A DNA stretch of 34,560 bases from Pelobacter sp. UBA6812 (GCA_002452265.1 DKEW01000016.1:44824-79383); one strand, 5' to 3'; shown: positions 8,377 to 17,171, counted from the first letter of the stretch. Translations and numbers: made by a program. Notes: generated by a model from the letters alone, not told the origin.

Positions 8377-8745
8377 TCAAGGCACCGGCGCAGCCGTTTG
8401 CTTCACGGTGCCGGAAATCAGCTTCAGTTGAATCGTTTTCCCAGCGTGGTTCAACAGAGCACTGCCGGGCTTCACGGTCACCAGTTTGGCGCCATCAATG
8501 TTCTCCCCGACCTTCACGATCTGATCGTTGATGACTGCGACCTGCCGTTGCGGTGCAATCAAGGTCGAGGTCAGTGTCCACTTTATGGTTTTTGGTGCTG
8601 AGGTGCCCACGCCCACACCGGACAAAACCATCGGCCTGGTCGGGTCGGACAACGGTTGCTGAGCGAAGGTCAACGAACCGGAGCCCAAGAAAAAAACCAA
8701 CAAGGCTGTATTTGTAACCATCCAGCGTTTTTGCCGGTTATACAC
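8377..8745 (-). CDS. mshK: MshK-like periplasmic pilus protein
   Basis: A 122-aa exported protein. It has a basic N-terminus, a hydrophobic signal ending near LTFA/QQ, then the PLSDPTRP segment common to MshK and to the GspC/PilP homology region, and a small beta-rich domain with GENIDGAKLVTV. MshK/PilP-like proteins probably bridge the inner-membrane MshIJ complex and the MshL secretin. The start is GTG at 8745, which overlaps the mshJ stop region and has AAGGGG 7 nt upstream. A GTG at 8766 is in frame but has poorer spacing. Confidence 0.78.
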   Translation of the reverse strand: MYNRQKRWMVTNTALLVFFLGSGSLTFAQQPLSDPTRPMVLSGVGVGTSAPKTIKWTLTSTLIAPQRQVAVINDQIVKVGENIDGAKLVTVKPGSALLNHAGKTIQLKLISGTVKQTAAPVP

Positions 8746-9415
8746 CGATCCACCCCTTTCTGACACTGAGGGTATACACCGTCAGGGATATTTCCGCTTG
8801 AGGATAGTCACCCACCACGATCTCGAGATCATCCCAAAACAACTTCCGCGGCAATTTTTCCAGATCCCGCAGATAATCCAACGCTTGCAGATAAGTTCCG
8901 GATATCACGATATGCACAGGGTGGCGATAAAGATTGGGACGCTCTTCGCCATCTACCTCGGGATCCACTTTTGAAGCCGGTAACAATTGGGTCGGTGGCA
9001 GGTTTTCAAGACGTAGGAGTTTCATACCTGTCTGACGTGTCAGCAACTCACGCAGCACCTCGGCCATGTCGCGCGGGGAAATAAGGTCAACGGTAAGAGC
9101 CTTCAGCTGTCCATCGAGCTGGTCCAACTCCAATTGCAACTGTTGCTGGCGAGCACGCGTTTCCCTGTCAGGGTCTTGTTGGGCACGAACCTTGATCGCG
9201 TCCGCTTGCCGATCCAACTCGGCAACGGCGGAGTTCATCGCCGTTATTTGGTCTTGCAGGTGGCGACGTTTTAGCCCCTGCGGATGAAAAAACAAGGCAT
9301 CGGCAACAAACCCTGCGAGTACCAAAACCACGGCCAACAGCAAAACCCTTTCCCGCAGGCTGCGCTTATCAAGCCAGGCCGTCCACTGACGGAATCGGAT
9401 CACAATCGCCCTCAT
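8738..9415 (-). CDS. mshJ: MshJ, PilO-like inner-membrane alignment protein
   Basis: A 225-aa bitopic protein with one transmembrane helix (about residues 23-43), a long coiled coil (about 48-100) and a ferredoxin-like C-terminal domain (about 110-225). This is the PilO/GspM plan. In type IV pilus systems such proteins form the periplasmic alignment complex with PilN and PilP homologues. The ATG overlaps the stop of the preceding gene by 4 bp (ATGA) and has GAGGAAAAACC upstream, which indicates tight coupling. Confidence 0.85.
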   Translation of the reverse strand: MRAIVIRFRQWTAWLDKRSLRERVLLLAVVLVLAGFVADALFFHPQGLKRRHLQDQITAMNSAVAELDRQADAIKVRAQQDPDRETRARQQQLQLELDQLDGQLKALTVDLISPRDMAEVLRELLTRQTGMKLLRLENLPPTQLLPASKVDPEVDGEERPNLYRHPVHIVISGTYLQALDYLRDLEKLPRKLFWDDLEIVVGDYPQAEISLTVYTLSVRKGWIGV

Positions 9416-10017
9416 GGTTTTTCCTCTTGAGTGGTTTGCAACAGAAAATCGATAATCTGTGTATTGTCCTCAGATTGTGTCAATTGCAGGTGGTTAAACT
9501 CACGCCCGGCGTAATCCTGTTGCCGATTCAAGCCTTGCAGATAAAGTGGCACATCGGCTGCCCGGGTGGTACTCCCCTCAAGCAGGAGATTATGACCTCC
9601 GGCGCTAAGCCTAATGCGACGCAACCAGACAGTAGAGAGGTCTTCGCGGGCCAAACCTTCAAGATGTCCGGAAAAACCCAGGCTATTACCCTGCTGTCCA
9701 CTGGTCAACAACTGCAACAGGGCAAGACGCGCCTGTCGATCGCCCATCATTTTTTCAACCTTGCGTGCAAGGACAGGATCAGCTGTTCTGGGTGGATACA
9801 GACGCTGATATTCATCGATACGCTGCAATGCTTCAGCTTGGCGCGACTGTGATAGAGCGAGACGGGACTCAAGCACGGAGACTCTCCATAAGCTCAAGGC
9901 CCCGACGAGCAGTGCCAGCACCACAACCACACCCACGATGGCGAGCATCAGCACTGCAGAAAAGGGCTCTTTCTTTTCGAACAAGGCTGGCTGGTAGAGA
10001 TTGATCTGCTGTCTCAT
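9412..10017 (-). CDS. PilN-like MSHA biogenesis protein (C-terminal half of MshI function)
   Basis: A 201-aa PilN/GspL-C-type protein. The cytoplasmic start MRQQINLYQPALF carries the conserved INLY motif that docks on PilM. A transmembrane helix follows at about residues 21-47, then coiled coil and a small ferredoxin-like domain with the ARLALLQLL and WLRRIRL segments. In many bacteria the PilM-like and PilN-like parts are separate genes, whereas MshI proteins of some MSHA loci include both. The ATGA overlap with the upstream gene and the GGGAGGGGGC site support the start. Confidence 0.82.
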   Translation of the reverse strand: MRQQINLYQPALFEKKEPFSAVLMLAIVGVVVVLALLVGALSLWRVSVLESRLALSQSRQAEALQRIDEYQRLYPPRTADPVLARKVEKMMGDRQARLALLQLLTSGQQGNSLGFSGHLEGLAREDLSTVWLRRIRLSAGGHNLLLEGSTTRAADVPLYLQGLNRQQDYAGREFNHLQLTQSEDNTQIIDFLLQTTQEEKP

Positions 10018-10970
10018 GCCCCCTCCCGATCATTTCGCAAGGCAGCACCCACAGCCAGCAAACAACTCTCGGCTGTTTGCAGATCCTGGCTCTCGCCGGC
10101 AACGATATCGCCCAAAACAAAGGATTTGACCGAAGTACCGAGACGAGCTTGCAATTCTGGTAAGAGTTCAGGGAGTGGTTTTGCTGTGGGAAGCAGATAA
10201 AGGGCAGCGACAGGAGTCTGGCGAAAGCTGCTTTCGTAAAAATCGAGAGAGCGCTGAATATCAAGAGCCAGCAGGCTGAGGCGTTCCTGGGGTTCATCAA
10301 ACCCGAAGGGCTCCAGACCGGTTTTTCCCCCGGATAAGGCAGAAGTACCGAAAGGGATATCGCGGGCCAATTGCAACCGCCCCCCCCGGCAGACAATAAT
10401 GACCCCCTGCTCATCTCCAAGATAAAGCAGGGACACTCCACGGGCATCTTCAGGCAGACGGGCGGCAAGGTTTCTTAAAGATAGTTCGGGAATATCTATG
10501 GCATCGATTTTCAGACGGGACTGGCGCATTAAACGAGCATGGCGCTGCACCACAGACTGCCTGGCGGCCACCACATAAGCGTTTTTGGCACCTTCACGGC
10601 GATTGTCCGCCCCCACGCGAAAAACATCGACAACTGCTTCCTCTAGGGGGAAATCGATCAAATCCTTAATTTGCCAGCGAACGGCGTCGCGCATCTCGGC
10701 ATCGGGGACAGCCGGTGGGGCCACCTGAAAAAGACCGTAAGACCCGAAACCGATGACACCAATGCCGCGACTTCGTACAAGCTCCCTGCTCTTGACTTCC
10801 TCCTGCAAGCGTTCTTCGCAATCAACCGAATCTCCAGCGAAGAATTCGCAGACCGCCAAAAAAGGCTTATCATGCGAGCCTGTCACATGAGCAAGACCTA
10901 ACCCGCCCTCTTCGCGAGAAATCCCCGTCGCACCGCCGGTCGACGACGATTTTCCACCGAAAATCTTCAC
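10014..10970 (-). CDS. mshI: MshI, PilM-like actin-fold cytoplasmic pilus protein
   Basis: A 318-aa soluble protein of the PilM/MshI group and the first gene of the pilus operon. It has the segmented ASKHA/PilM layout, including a segment with VRWQIKDLIDFPLEEAVVD and later GVSLLYLGDEQGVIIV, where PilM binds nucleotide. It probably recruits the PilN-like partner encoded next and couples the ATPase to the periplasmic complex. The start is GTG at 10970, with a G-rich run (AGGGGGG) just upstream; it gives MKIFGGK, typical of MshI. A TTG at 10988 is in frame but less likely. There are about 100 bp of leader to the predicted promoter. Confidence 0.83.
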   Translation of the reverse strand: MKIFGGKSSSTGGATGISREEGGLGLAHVTGSHDKPFLAVCEFFAGDSVDCEERLQEEVKSRELVRSRGIGVIGFGSYGLFQVAPPAVPDAEMRDAVRWQIKDLIDFPLEEAVVDVFRVGADNRREGAKNAYVVAARQSVVQRHARLMRQSRLKIDAIDIPELSLRNLAARLPEDARGVSLLYLGDEQGVIIVCRGGRLQLARDIPFGTSALSGGKTGLEPFGFDEPQERLSLLALDIQRSLDFYESSFRQTPVAALYLLPTAKPLPELLPELQARLGTSVKSFVLGDIVAGESQDLQTAESCLLAVGAALRNDREGA

Positions 10971-11071
10971 AGCCCCCCCTGACAACAATAATTAATCGTA
11001 AAAAGCCTGCCTAGAAAGACAACCGGTGGCTTCAAACGATAAATATCTCATTAACCAGAATAATCTTCGTT

Positions 11072-11100
11072 ATACTATTAACTTTTGATGTTATCATCAA
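11072..11100 (-). promoter_or_regulatory. Putative sigma70 promoter of the msh pilus operon
   Basis: On the minus strand, TTGATG (11100-11095) and TAGTAT (11077-11072) are separated by 17 nt, within an AT-rich stretch about 100 bp upstream of mshI. It was chosen by eye. The rest of the 414-bp gap between mshI and the plus-strand peptidase gene holds a second promoter candidate for that gene and nothing else I can identify. Confidence 0.5.
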
Positions 11101-11236
11101 GGAAAATAATAGCTTTTAGCCATTTAACCACATGAAACTGTCAAGTATTGTCACAATCGATAGATCCGCATGGCATCTTCCCCACCAAAAAGTATCCTTA
11201 ACATCTCTACCTAATTGATTTTTAAGCAAATTATGT

Positions 11237-11266
11237 TTGAAAAAAACGCACCAGGTCTGCTATGCT
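11237..11266 (+). promoter_or_regulatory. Putative sigma70 promoter for the DUF882 peptidase gene
   Basis: TTGAAA (11237-11242) and TATGCT (11261-11266) are separated by 18 nt, about 115 bp upstream of the ATG at 11385. This is a plausible but unconfirmed promoter in the gap divergent from the pilus operon. Confidence 0.4.
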
Positions 11267-11384
11267 GCGCTAGTTTCGGCCTCAGACGAGTTACATGTCA
11301 TTGGCATATGTCCTGCAAATCACCCACCAAACCTCAAATTCAGCGTGACAGTGGGCCTAGTTACCTCAAAATACATAACCAATT

Positions 11385-11921
11385 ATGAATCGAAGACATT
11401 TTTTAAAGATCAGCATGGCTGCCGCCGGCACCATACTTGCCCCATGGCCAGCCCTGGCCAAGCTTCCCGTCGCCACAGAACGCACCCTGTCACTTTACAA
11501 TACACACACAGGGGAACATCTTCATCAGGTCGTCTACTGGAAAAAGGGATCGTACCAACGCGAAACCCTGCATCAGATAAACTACCTGCTGCGCGACCAC
11601 CGGACCGATGAAGTAAAAATCATCGATCCGAACCTGTTGGACATTCTCCATGCCATGCGCACAAAAATTCCCGTTGATGCTCCCTTTGAGATTATCTCCG
11701 GATATCGATCGCCCGCCACCAACCGTAACCTCCAGAGTCACTCCAGCGGCGTTGCCAAACACAGCCTGCATATGACAGGACAAGCCATAGACATCCGATT
11801 GCCCGGCTGCCCTCTGGCCAAACTTCGAAAAACTGCCGTATCCATGAAAAGAGGAGGAGTTGGCTATTATCCCAAGTCCAACTTCGTGCATGTCGATACC
11901 GGCAGGGTACGGTACTGGTAA
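11385..11921 (+). CDS. Tat-exported YcbK/DUF882 family murein peptidase
   Basis: A 178-aa protein with a twin-arginine signal (MNRRHFLKISMAAAGTILAP, cleavage after about ALA) and a DUF882/peptidase M15-like domain. The zinc-ligand pattern HxxGxAxD is present (HMTGQAID), with the second site FVHVD near the C-terminus and the ISGYRSPATN motif before it. E. coli YcbK (MepK) is a murein endopeptidase of this family, so cell-wall cross-link cleavage in the periplasm is the likely role. The length matches the family. There is no clear Shine-Dalgarno before the ATG. It is a single gene, divergent from the pilus operon and convergent with mglA; a terminator follows. Confidence 0.88.
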   Translation: MNRRHFLKISMAAAGTILAPWPALAKLPVATERTLSLYNTHTGEHLHQVVYWKKGSYQRETLHQINYLLRDHRTDEVKIIDPNLLDILHAMRTKIPVDAPFEIISGYRSPATNRNLQSHSSGVAKHSLHMTGQAIDIRLPGCPLAKLRKTAVSMKRGGVGYYPKSNFVHVDTGRVRYW

Positions 11922-12007
11922 CCTTACCTGGCGCCCTCCCCGACAAGGCGTCCCATCCTCCTTGTCTGACCTTTTTCGACCTTCTGGCACGACTCCCTTA
12001 AACATGA

Positions 12008-12036
12008 ATGGCCTGCCGAGAGCTTCGACAGGCCAT
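12008..12036. terminator. Hairpin terminator between the convergent peptidase and mglA genes
   Basis: ATGGCCTG and CAGGCCAT form an 8-bp stem with extra pairing inside the 13-nt spacer. CATTTT follows on the plus strand. The T-run is short, so efficiency is uncertain. The position between convergent genes fits a shared terminator. Confidence 0.55.
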
Positions 12037-12079
12037 CATTTTGAAATACCACAACAAAACTCAAACAGCACGAACAGAA

Positions 12080-12670
12080 CTACCGACGCCCTTTTTTGAG
12101 TTCGATGAGAATTTGCTTGGCAACCGCCTTGAGGGTCTCAAACACTCCTTCGCCAGTAAGAGCACAAGCCTCAAATTCCGGCACTTGGTCAGGGTTAAGA
12201 AGCTCCTGAAGCTCATCGAGGGGACTTTGATTCGGAAGATCCCGCTTATTATACTGGATGACAAAGGGAATCTTTTCCAGGTCATACCCCTGCTCTTCGA
12301 GATTGTCTTTCAGATTCTCCAAGCTCTCGATATTTGCGTCTAGTCGCTCTTCCTGTGAATCGGCAACGAACACCACGCCGTCTACCCCTTTAAGGATAAG
12401 CTTACGTGAAGCATCGTAAAACACTTGGCCGGGGACCGTGTACAGATGAAAGCGGGTTTTGAAACCGCGGATATCACCCAACGCCAACGGTAAAAAATCA
12501 AAAAACAGGGTTCTCTCCGTCTCAGTCGCAAGGGAAATCATCTTGCCCCGTGCATCAGGAGAAGTCCGTTGATATATCATTTGCAAATTGGTGGTCTTGC
12601 CGCACAGACCGGGACCGTAATAAACGATTTTGCAATTTATCTCACGCGCAGCATAGTTGATGAAAGCCAT
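12080..12670 (-). CDS. mglA: MglA-like Ras-family small GTPase
   Basis: A 196-aa cytoplasmic GTPase of the bacterial MglA family. The P-loop GPGLCGKTTN is at about residues 19-28. The switch II region reads TVPGQVFY, where MglA proteins have Thr in place of the Ras Asp of DxxG. The base-specificity motif is QYNKRD. In Myxococcus MglA-GTP marks the leading cell pole and controls type IV pilus polarity; MglB is its activating protein. Here the gene follows mglB with a 14-bp gap and has AGGGTGG upstream. It ends in KKGRR, a basic tail. Proximity to the msh pilus operon suggests, but does not prove, a link to pilus placement. Confidence 0.93.
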   Translation of the reverse strand: MAFINYAAREINCKIVYYGPGLCGKTTNLQMIYQRTSPDARGKMISLATETERTLFFDFLPLALGDIRGFKTRFHLYTVPGQVFYDASRKLILKGVDGVVFVADSQEERLDANIESLENLKDNLEEQGYDLEKIPFVIQYNKRDLPNQSPLDELQELLNPDQVPEFEACALTGEGVFETLKAVAKQILIELKKGRR

Positions 12671-12684
12671 TCGTTGCCACCCTG

Positions 12685-13182
12685 TTACCGAAAGAGATTG
12701 TCGATATCGTCATCGGTAATTTCCGCAAAAGGATTCTGCGGACCGCCACTACCTGCCTCTTCAGCAGATTTACGATCAAGCTCTTCCATCGTTCGGTCAA
12801 AGTCCTCGCTGCCCTTTTTGACACGCAAACGCACCAAACCGAGAGAACTCCTCTGATCAAAAATAACCACAAGAATAACCCGCCCGCCAACGATGGAGAT
12901 GTGGATATTATCTTTTTCTCCTTCATGGAACAAAATGGAGAACTCTTTTTCACCGATAAGCTTGGCCAAACCTCCAGTAGCCGCGATATTACCGGCGGTC
13001 AGAGATGCGAGGCTTGTGGTATCCAAATGCTCCGTCTCGCCTGTGGCGGCAATCAGTTGTCCATTACGATCGACCAGGAATACCGCTTTTGCATTTGATT
13101 CGCGTAGCAATTTATCCGCGATTTCAACGATCCGCTGATATTCCTCATCATACATGACTAACGAGGACTGGTAACCTAACAT
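12685..13182 (-). CDS. mglB: MglB-like Roadblock/LC7 GTPase-activating protein
   Basis: A 165-aa protein with a Roadblock/LC7 domain (about residues 10-130), containing VFLVDRNGQLIAATG and TAGNIAATGGLAKLIGE. In characterised systems MglB dimers activate the MglA GTPase and mark the lagging pole. The start is set at ATG 13182: it has GGGAG 7 nt upstream and lies downstream of a good promoter, whereas the longer frame would begin inside the -35 box. The C-terminal tail (FDRTMEELDRKSAEEAG... onwards) is charged and probably flexible. It forms an operon with mglA. Confidence 0.9.
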   Translation of the reverse strand: MLGYQSSLVMYDEEYQRIVEIADKLLRESNAKAVFLVDRNGQLIAATGETEHLDTTSLASLTAGNIAATGGLAKLIGEKEFSILFHEGEKDNIHISIVGGRVILVVIFDQRSSLGLVRLRVKKGSEDFDRTMEELDRKSAEEAGSGGPQNPFAEITDDDIDNLFR

Positions 13183-13219
13183 GCCTGTGCTCCCAGGATA
13201 AGTGTCAAAACCAAGCGTT

Positions 13220-13248
13220 TTTATACCATCTATGCAGTCGACGATCAA
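13220..13248 (-). promoter_or_regulatory. Sigma70-like promoter of mglBA
   Basis: On the minus strand, TTGATC (13248-13243) and TATAAA (13225-13220) are separated by exactly 17 nt. Initiation near 13213 would leave about a 30-nt leader before the mglB ATG at 13182. This is one of the best promoter matches in the window, and it argues against a start at 13248. Confidence 0.65.
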
Positions 13249-13374
13249 GATATTTGAATTTTCACATACACTTACCGACTACACGGCCATATTATCCACA
13301 TGACCAGATGCAAAAACCTGCCCAATAACAAGGAAACCAAAACAGCACTCGTCAGTTGGATACCAACTTGAATG

Positions 13375-13404
13375 AAAAAACTCCCGGCAGAAACCTGCCG
13401 GGAG
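13375..13404 (-). terminator. Strong terminator of the pyruvate:ferredoxin oxidoreductase gene
   Basis: A perfect 10-bp GC-rich stem (CTCCCGGCAG / CTGCCGGGAG) has a 4-nt loop and is followed on the minus strand by TTTTTT. It sits 18 bp past the oxidoreductase stop. On the plus strand it also has a T5 tail, so it may work both ways. Confidence 0.88.
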
Positions 13405-13422
13405 TTTTTAACAAACAATCGA

Positions 13423-16400
13423 TTATTTTTTGCCGCAATCTGCCGGCATCTCCGACAATTTACGATAAAGATCGAAGCGTCTTGCCGTGTCACGATTGGC
13501 TTGCTTCATGAGCGTGGCCGCTGCTTCGGGCTGAATTTTCTTCAGCACTCTATAGCGATTTTCGCTATAGGCGTATTCCTCAAACGAGATGGTTGGCTCC
13601 TTACTGTCAAGCTGCAAGGGATTCTCACCTTTTTCAACACGGGTCGGATCGAAGCGATACAATGGCCAATGCCCGCAGTTAACTGCCATTTTACAGGCAT
13701 CGACAGCTTCGGTCATTTTGATACCGTGCGCTATGCAGTGACTATAGGCCAGAATCAAAGACGGACCGTTGTAGGCTTCGGCCTCGATGAACGCCTTGAC
13801 CACCTGGGCAGGGTTGGCCAAAGACACCTGGGCGACATAAATGTTGCCGTATGTCATAGAAATCATGCCGAGATCTTTTTTACCCATGCGTTTGCCACCC
13901 GCGGCAAACTGAGCCACAGCACCAAGGGGAGTAGCCTTACTGGCCTGTCCGCCGGTATTGGAATAAACTTCCGTATCGAGCACCAGAGCATTGACATTAC
14001 GACCGGAGGCAAGAACATGGTCCAGACCACCGTACCCGATGTCATAAGCCCAACCATCCCCGCCGATCAACCATACCGATTTTTCAACCAGGTAGTCTGC
14101 AACAGACAGCAATTGAACCGCATCGTCCTTATCACAGCCCTTAAGAATTTCCTTAAGCTTGGCCACTCTCTGACGTTGCGCTTCGATCCCTTCCTGGGTC
14201 GACTGATCAGCAGACTTGATTTCCGCCATCAGAGCCTTAGCAGCCCCACAGCTCTCACTGGCACAGGCCATAATCTTATCAAGCAGTTCTGTAGCATAAG
14301 TCTTGAACTTGTCCACAGCCAACCGCATACCGAAACCAAACTCGGCACAATCTTCAAACAGAGAGTTATTCCAGGTAGGACCGAGACCGTCCTTACGCAC
14401 TGTCCAAGGCGTGGTCGGCAGGTTGCCACCATAAATAGAGGAACACCCGGTGGCATTAGCAGCCAGCAACCGGTCGCCAAATAATTGCGAGAGCAATTTG
14501 ACAAACGGCGTTTCGCCACAACCGGCACAGGCTCCGGAAAATTCGAACATAGGCGGTAACAGCTGACTACCCTTGACCGTAGCCCGGTTGAACAGACTGG
14601 GATCGGTATCGGGAAGCGCAAGGAAAAAATCCCAGTTCAGGACTTCCTGATCACGCAATGGCGGCTGGAAGGCCATATTGATGGCCTTGCGAGAAGGATC
14701 TTCCTTACTCTTGGCCGGACAATTGTGGACACACGCGCCGCAACCCGTGCAATCCTCGGGAGCAACCTGAAGGGAGAATTTTAAACCTTCCAGATCCTTG
14801 CCCCTGGCATCACAGAATTTGAAGGTCTCGGGCGCACCAGCCAATTGGTCAGGGGCGAAGACTTTCATACGGATGGTTGCATGAGGGCAAACAAACGAAC
14901 AGATACCGCATTGAACGCACAGATCAGATTCCCATACCGGGATATTGATAGCGATATTGCGTTTTTCGTATTGCGAAGTCGCTACGGGGAAGGTCCCGTC
15001 CGCGGGGATGGCGGAAACCGGCAAGTCATCGCCTCGGTTGGCGATAATCTGAGCAGTAACCTCTTTGACGAAAGGCGGCGCATGGGGGCCTACCGGCGGT
15101 TTCATCATAAGGCTGCTGTCAGCCGCAGACGGCACTGTCACCTGGTGCAGATTGGCCAAAGCGACATCAATGGCCTGATTATTCATGTTAACGACTTTTT
15201 CACCACGCTTGCCATAGCTCTTGACAATGGCATCTTTAATCTGCGCGATGGCTGTTTCCAAGGGGATAATGTTGGAGATTGCAAAAAAGGCAGTCTGCAT
15301 GATGACGTTGATGCGCGCACCCAGACCGATCTCATTACCCAGTCGCACACCGTCGATAACATAAAACTTCAACTGCTTGTCGATGATGGCCTGCTGTACT
15401 TCAAGGGGCAACTGAGCCCATACTTCATCTTTGCCGTAAGGGCTGTTGAGCAAAAAGGTTGCCCCGGGTTTGGCCTTGTTCAGCATGTCATACTTCTCCA
15501 AAAAGAAGAAGTTATGACAGGCTACAAAGTCGGCACTGTCGATAAGATAAGGTGCACGAATGGGCTGTTTGCCGAAACGCAAGTGACTGGTGGTGATACT
15601 GCCAGCCTTTTTGGAGTCATAAACAAAATAGGCCTGAACGTTATTGTCGGTGGTTTCGCCGATTATCTTAATGGAGTTCTTGTTAGCGCCAACGGTGCCA
15701 TCGGAGCCAAGTCCATAGAATACAGCGGAGTAAAGACCGTCGTGAACCAATTTAAAATTGGGATCGGCAACAAGACTTGTGCCGGTGACATCGTCGACGA
15801 TGCCGACAGTAAAGTGGTTTTTAGGTTTATCCTGTGACAGATTATCGAAAACCGCCTTGACCAGCGATGGGGTGAATTCTTTGGATCCCAGCCCGTAACG
15901 TCCACCGACGACGACTGGATAATCTTTAAGGCTCAGCAAGCCATCGCTCATGGCTTCACCGATCGCGGTACGCACAGCTTGATAGAGGGGCTCCCCAAGG
16001 GAGCCGGGCTCTTTGGTACGATCGAGCACGGCAATCTTTTTGACGGTAGCAGGTAAGGCTTGCGCAAAGGCCTCGACAGGGAAAGGCAGGAACAACCGCA
16101 CCTTAAGCACACCTATCTTTTCACCCTTGGCATTCAGATATTCGACCAACTCATGGACGGTATCCGCACCGGAGCCCATGACCACGACAACACGCTCAGC
16201 ATCAGGAGCACCAACATACTCGACCAACGAATACTGGCGGCCAACGCGCTCGGCGAATTTATCCATCTGAGCCTGAAGGATGCCGGGGACTTTATCGTAA
16301 TAAGCATTTACCGTTTCGCGCCCCTGGAAATAAACGTCAGGGTTTTGCGAAGTACCGCGGATCTTAGGCCGCTCAGGCGACAATGCACGTTCACGGTGCG

Positions 16401-17004
16401 CGCGCACCAGATCGTCGTTGAGCATAAAACGCATATCGTCTTTGGTCAGCTCCTCGACCTTCTGAACTTCGTGGGAAGTTCGAAACCCATCAAAGAAATG
16501 CAAAAACGGTACACGCGCCTCCAAGGTTGCGGCCTGACAAATCAATGCCAAGTCCATGACCTCTTGTACATTATTCGAGGCCAGCAAAGCCCAACCGGTG
16601 GAGCGAGTGGCCATGACGTCAGAATGATCGCCAAAGATCGACAGAGCCTGACAGGCAATAGCTCGAGCCGAAACATGGAATACCGTCGGCGTAAGCTCCC
16701 CTGCGATCTTAAACATGTTAGGAACCATCAGCAACAGTCCCTGAGAGGCGGTAAAGGTCGTGGTAAGGGCACCAGCCTGAAGGGCCCCGTGCACAGCACC
16801 TACGGCGCCCCCCTCGGATTGAAGTTCGACAACATCGGGTACAGTTCCCCAGATATTGGCTTCATTCAAGGCACTCTTGGCGTCAGAAATCTCCCCCATA
16901 TTAGATGAGGGCGTGATCGGGTAAATAGCAATAACCTCATTGGTGGCATGGGCAACATGCGCAGCCGCTGTATTGCCATCGATCGTCACCATTTTTCGGG
17001 ACAT
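13423..17004 (-). CDS. nifJ: Pyruvate:ferredoxin (flavodoxin) oxidoreductase, single-chain
   Basis: A 1193-aa single-polypeptide PFOR that interconverts pyruvate + CoA and acetyl-CoA + CO2 with ferredoxin, central to anaerobic metabolism. The domain order is complete: N-terminal pyrimidine-binding domain (DGNTAAAHVAHATNEVIAIYPITPSS), domain II and CoA region, gamma domain, EKR-type segment, two [4Fe-4S] ferredoxin motifs (CVQCGICSFVC near residue 695 and CTGCGACVHNC near 755), the proximal cluster in the TPP domain (CAGCGETPF near 825) and the TPP motif GDGWAYDIG near 976. The start at 17004 has AAGGAGG upstream; the upstream in-frame extension of 46 residues is not conserved-looking. It appears monocistronic, with a strong terminator. 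The name por is also used. Confidence 0.96.
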   Translation of the reverse strand: MSRKMVTIDGNTAAAHVAHATNEVIAIYPITPSSNMGEISDAKSALNEANIWGTVPDVVELQSEGGAVGAVHGALQAGALTTTFTASQGLLLMVPNMFKIAGELTPTVFHVSARAIACQALSIFGDHSDVMATRSTGWALLASNNVQEVMDLALICQAATLEARVPFLHFFDGFRTSHEVQKVEELTKDDMRFMLNDDLVRAHRERALSPERPKIRGTSQNPDVYFQGRETVNAYYDKVPGILQAQMDKFAERVGRQYSLVEYVGAPDAERVVVVMGSGADTVHELVEYLNAKGEKIGVLKVRLFLPFPVEAFAQALPATVKKIAVLDRTKEPGSLGEPLYQAVRTAIGEAMSDGLLSLKDYPVVVGGRYGLGSKEFTPSLVKAVFDNLSQDKPKNHFTVGIVDDVTGTSLVADPNFKLVHDGLYSAVFYGLGSDGTVGANKNSIKIIGETTDNNVQAYFVYDSKKAGSITTSHLRFGKQPIRAPYLIDSADFVACHNFFFLEKYDMLNKAKPGATFLLNSPYGKDEVWAQLPLEVQQAIIDKQLKFYVIDGVRLGNEIGLGARINVIMQTAFFAISNIIPLETAIAQIKDAIVKSYGKRGEKVVNMNNQAIDVALANLHQVTVPSAADSSLMMKPPVGPHAPPFVKEVTAQIIANRGDDLPVSAIPADGTFPVATSQYEKRNIAINIPVWESDLCVQCGICSFVCPHATIRMKVFAPDQLAGAPETFKFCDARGKDLEGLKFSLQVAPEDCTGCGACVHNCPAKSKEDPSRKAINMAFQPPLRDQEVLNWDFFLALPDTDPSLFNRATVKGSQLLPPMFEFSGACAGCGETPFVKLLSQLFGDRLLAANATGCSSIYGGNLPTTPWTVRKDGLGPTWNNSLFEDCAEFGFGMRLAVDKFKTYATELLDKIMACASESCGAAKALMAEIKSADQSTQEGIEAQRQRVAKLKEILKGCDKDDAVQLLSVADYLVEKSVWLIGGDGWAYDIGYGGLDHVLASGRNVNALVLDTEVYSNTGGQASKATPLGAVAQFAAGGKRMGKKDLGMISMTYGNIYVAQVSLANPAQVVKAFIEAEAYNGPSLILAYSHCIAHGIKMTEAVDACKMAVNCGHWPLYRFDPTRVEKGENPLQLDSKEPTISFEEYAYSENRYRVLKKIQPEAAATLMKQANRDTARRFDLYRKLSEMPADCGKK

Positions 17005-17141
17005 TGTTTCCTCCTTGTGGATCATCTCGATCTTAGAACTAAAATTACTGAATCTATGTTTAAAATCTACGCTCCGGGTACGAATATCACGACTTCCATG
17101 TACTTGGTATTTCGGTAAGACAAGAAAGTTTTCTCTCAACA

Positions 17142-17171
17142 AAACAAGGCCGGCAAAGGCTCTCGCCGACC
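17142..17171 (-). terminator. Probable terminator after recR
   Basis: On the minus strand GGTCGGC pairs with GCCGGCC (one G-T pair) around a 10-nt loop, followed by TTGTTTTGTT. It lies 36 bp past the recR stop and upstream of the oxidoreductase. The T-tract is interrupted. Confidence 0.5.

Noticed and set aside
13183..13248. Longer mglB with 22 extra N-terminal residues
   Set aside because: The first codon of that frame lies in the -35 box of the mglBA promoter, and the next ATG has a better ribosome site.
14845..15837. Long plus-strand open frame opposite the oxidoreductase (330 codons)
   Set aside because: It is antisense to conserved PFOR domains and shows no recognisable family.
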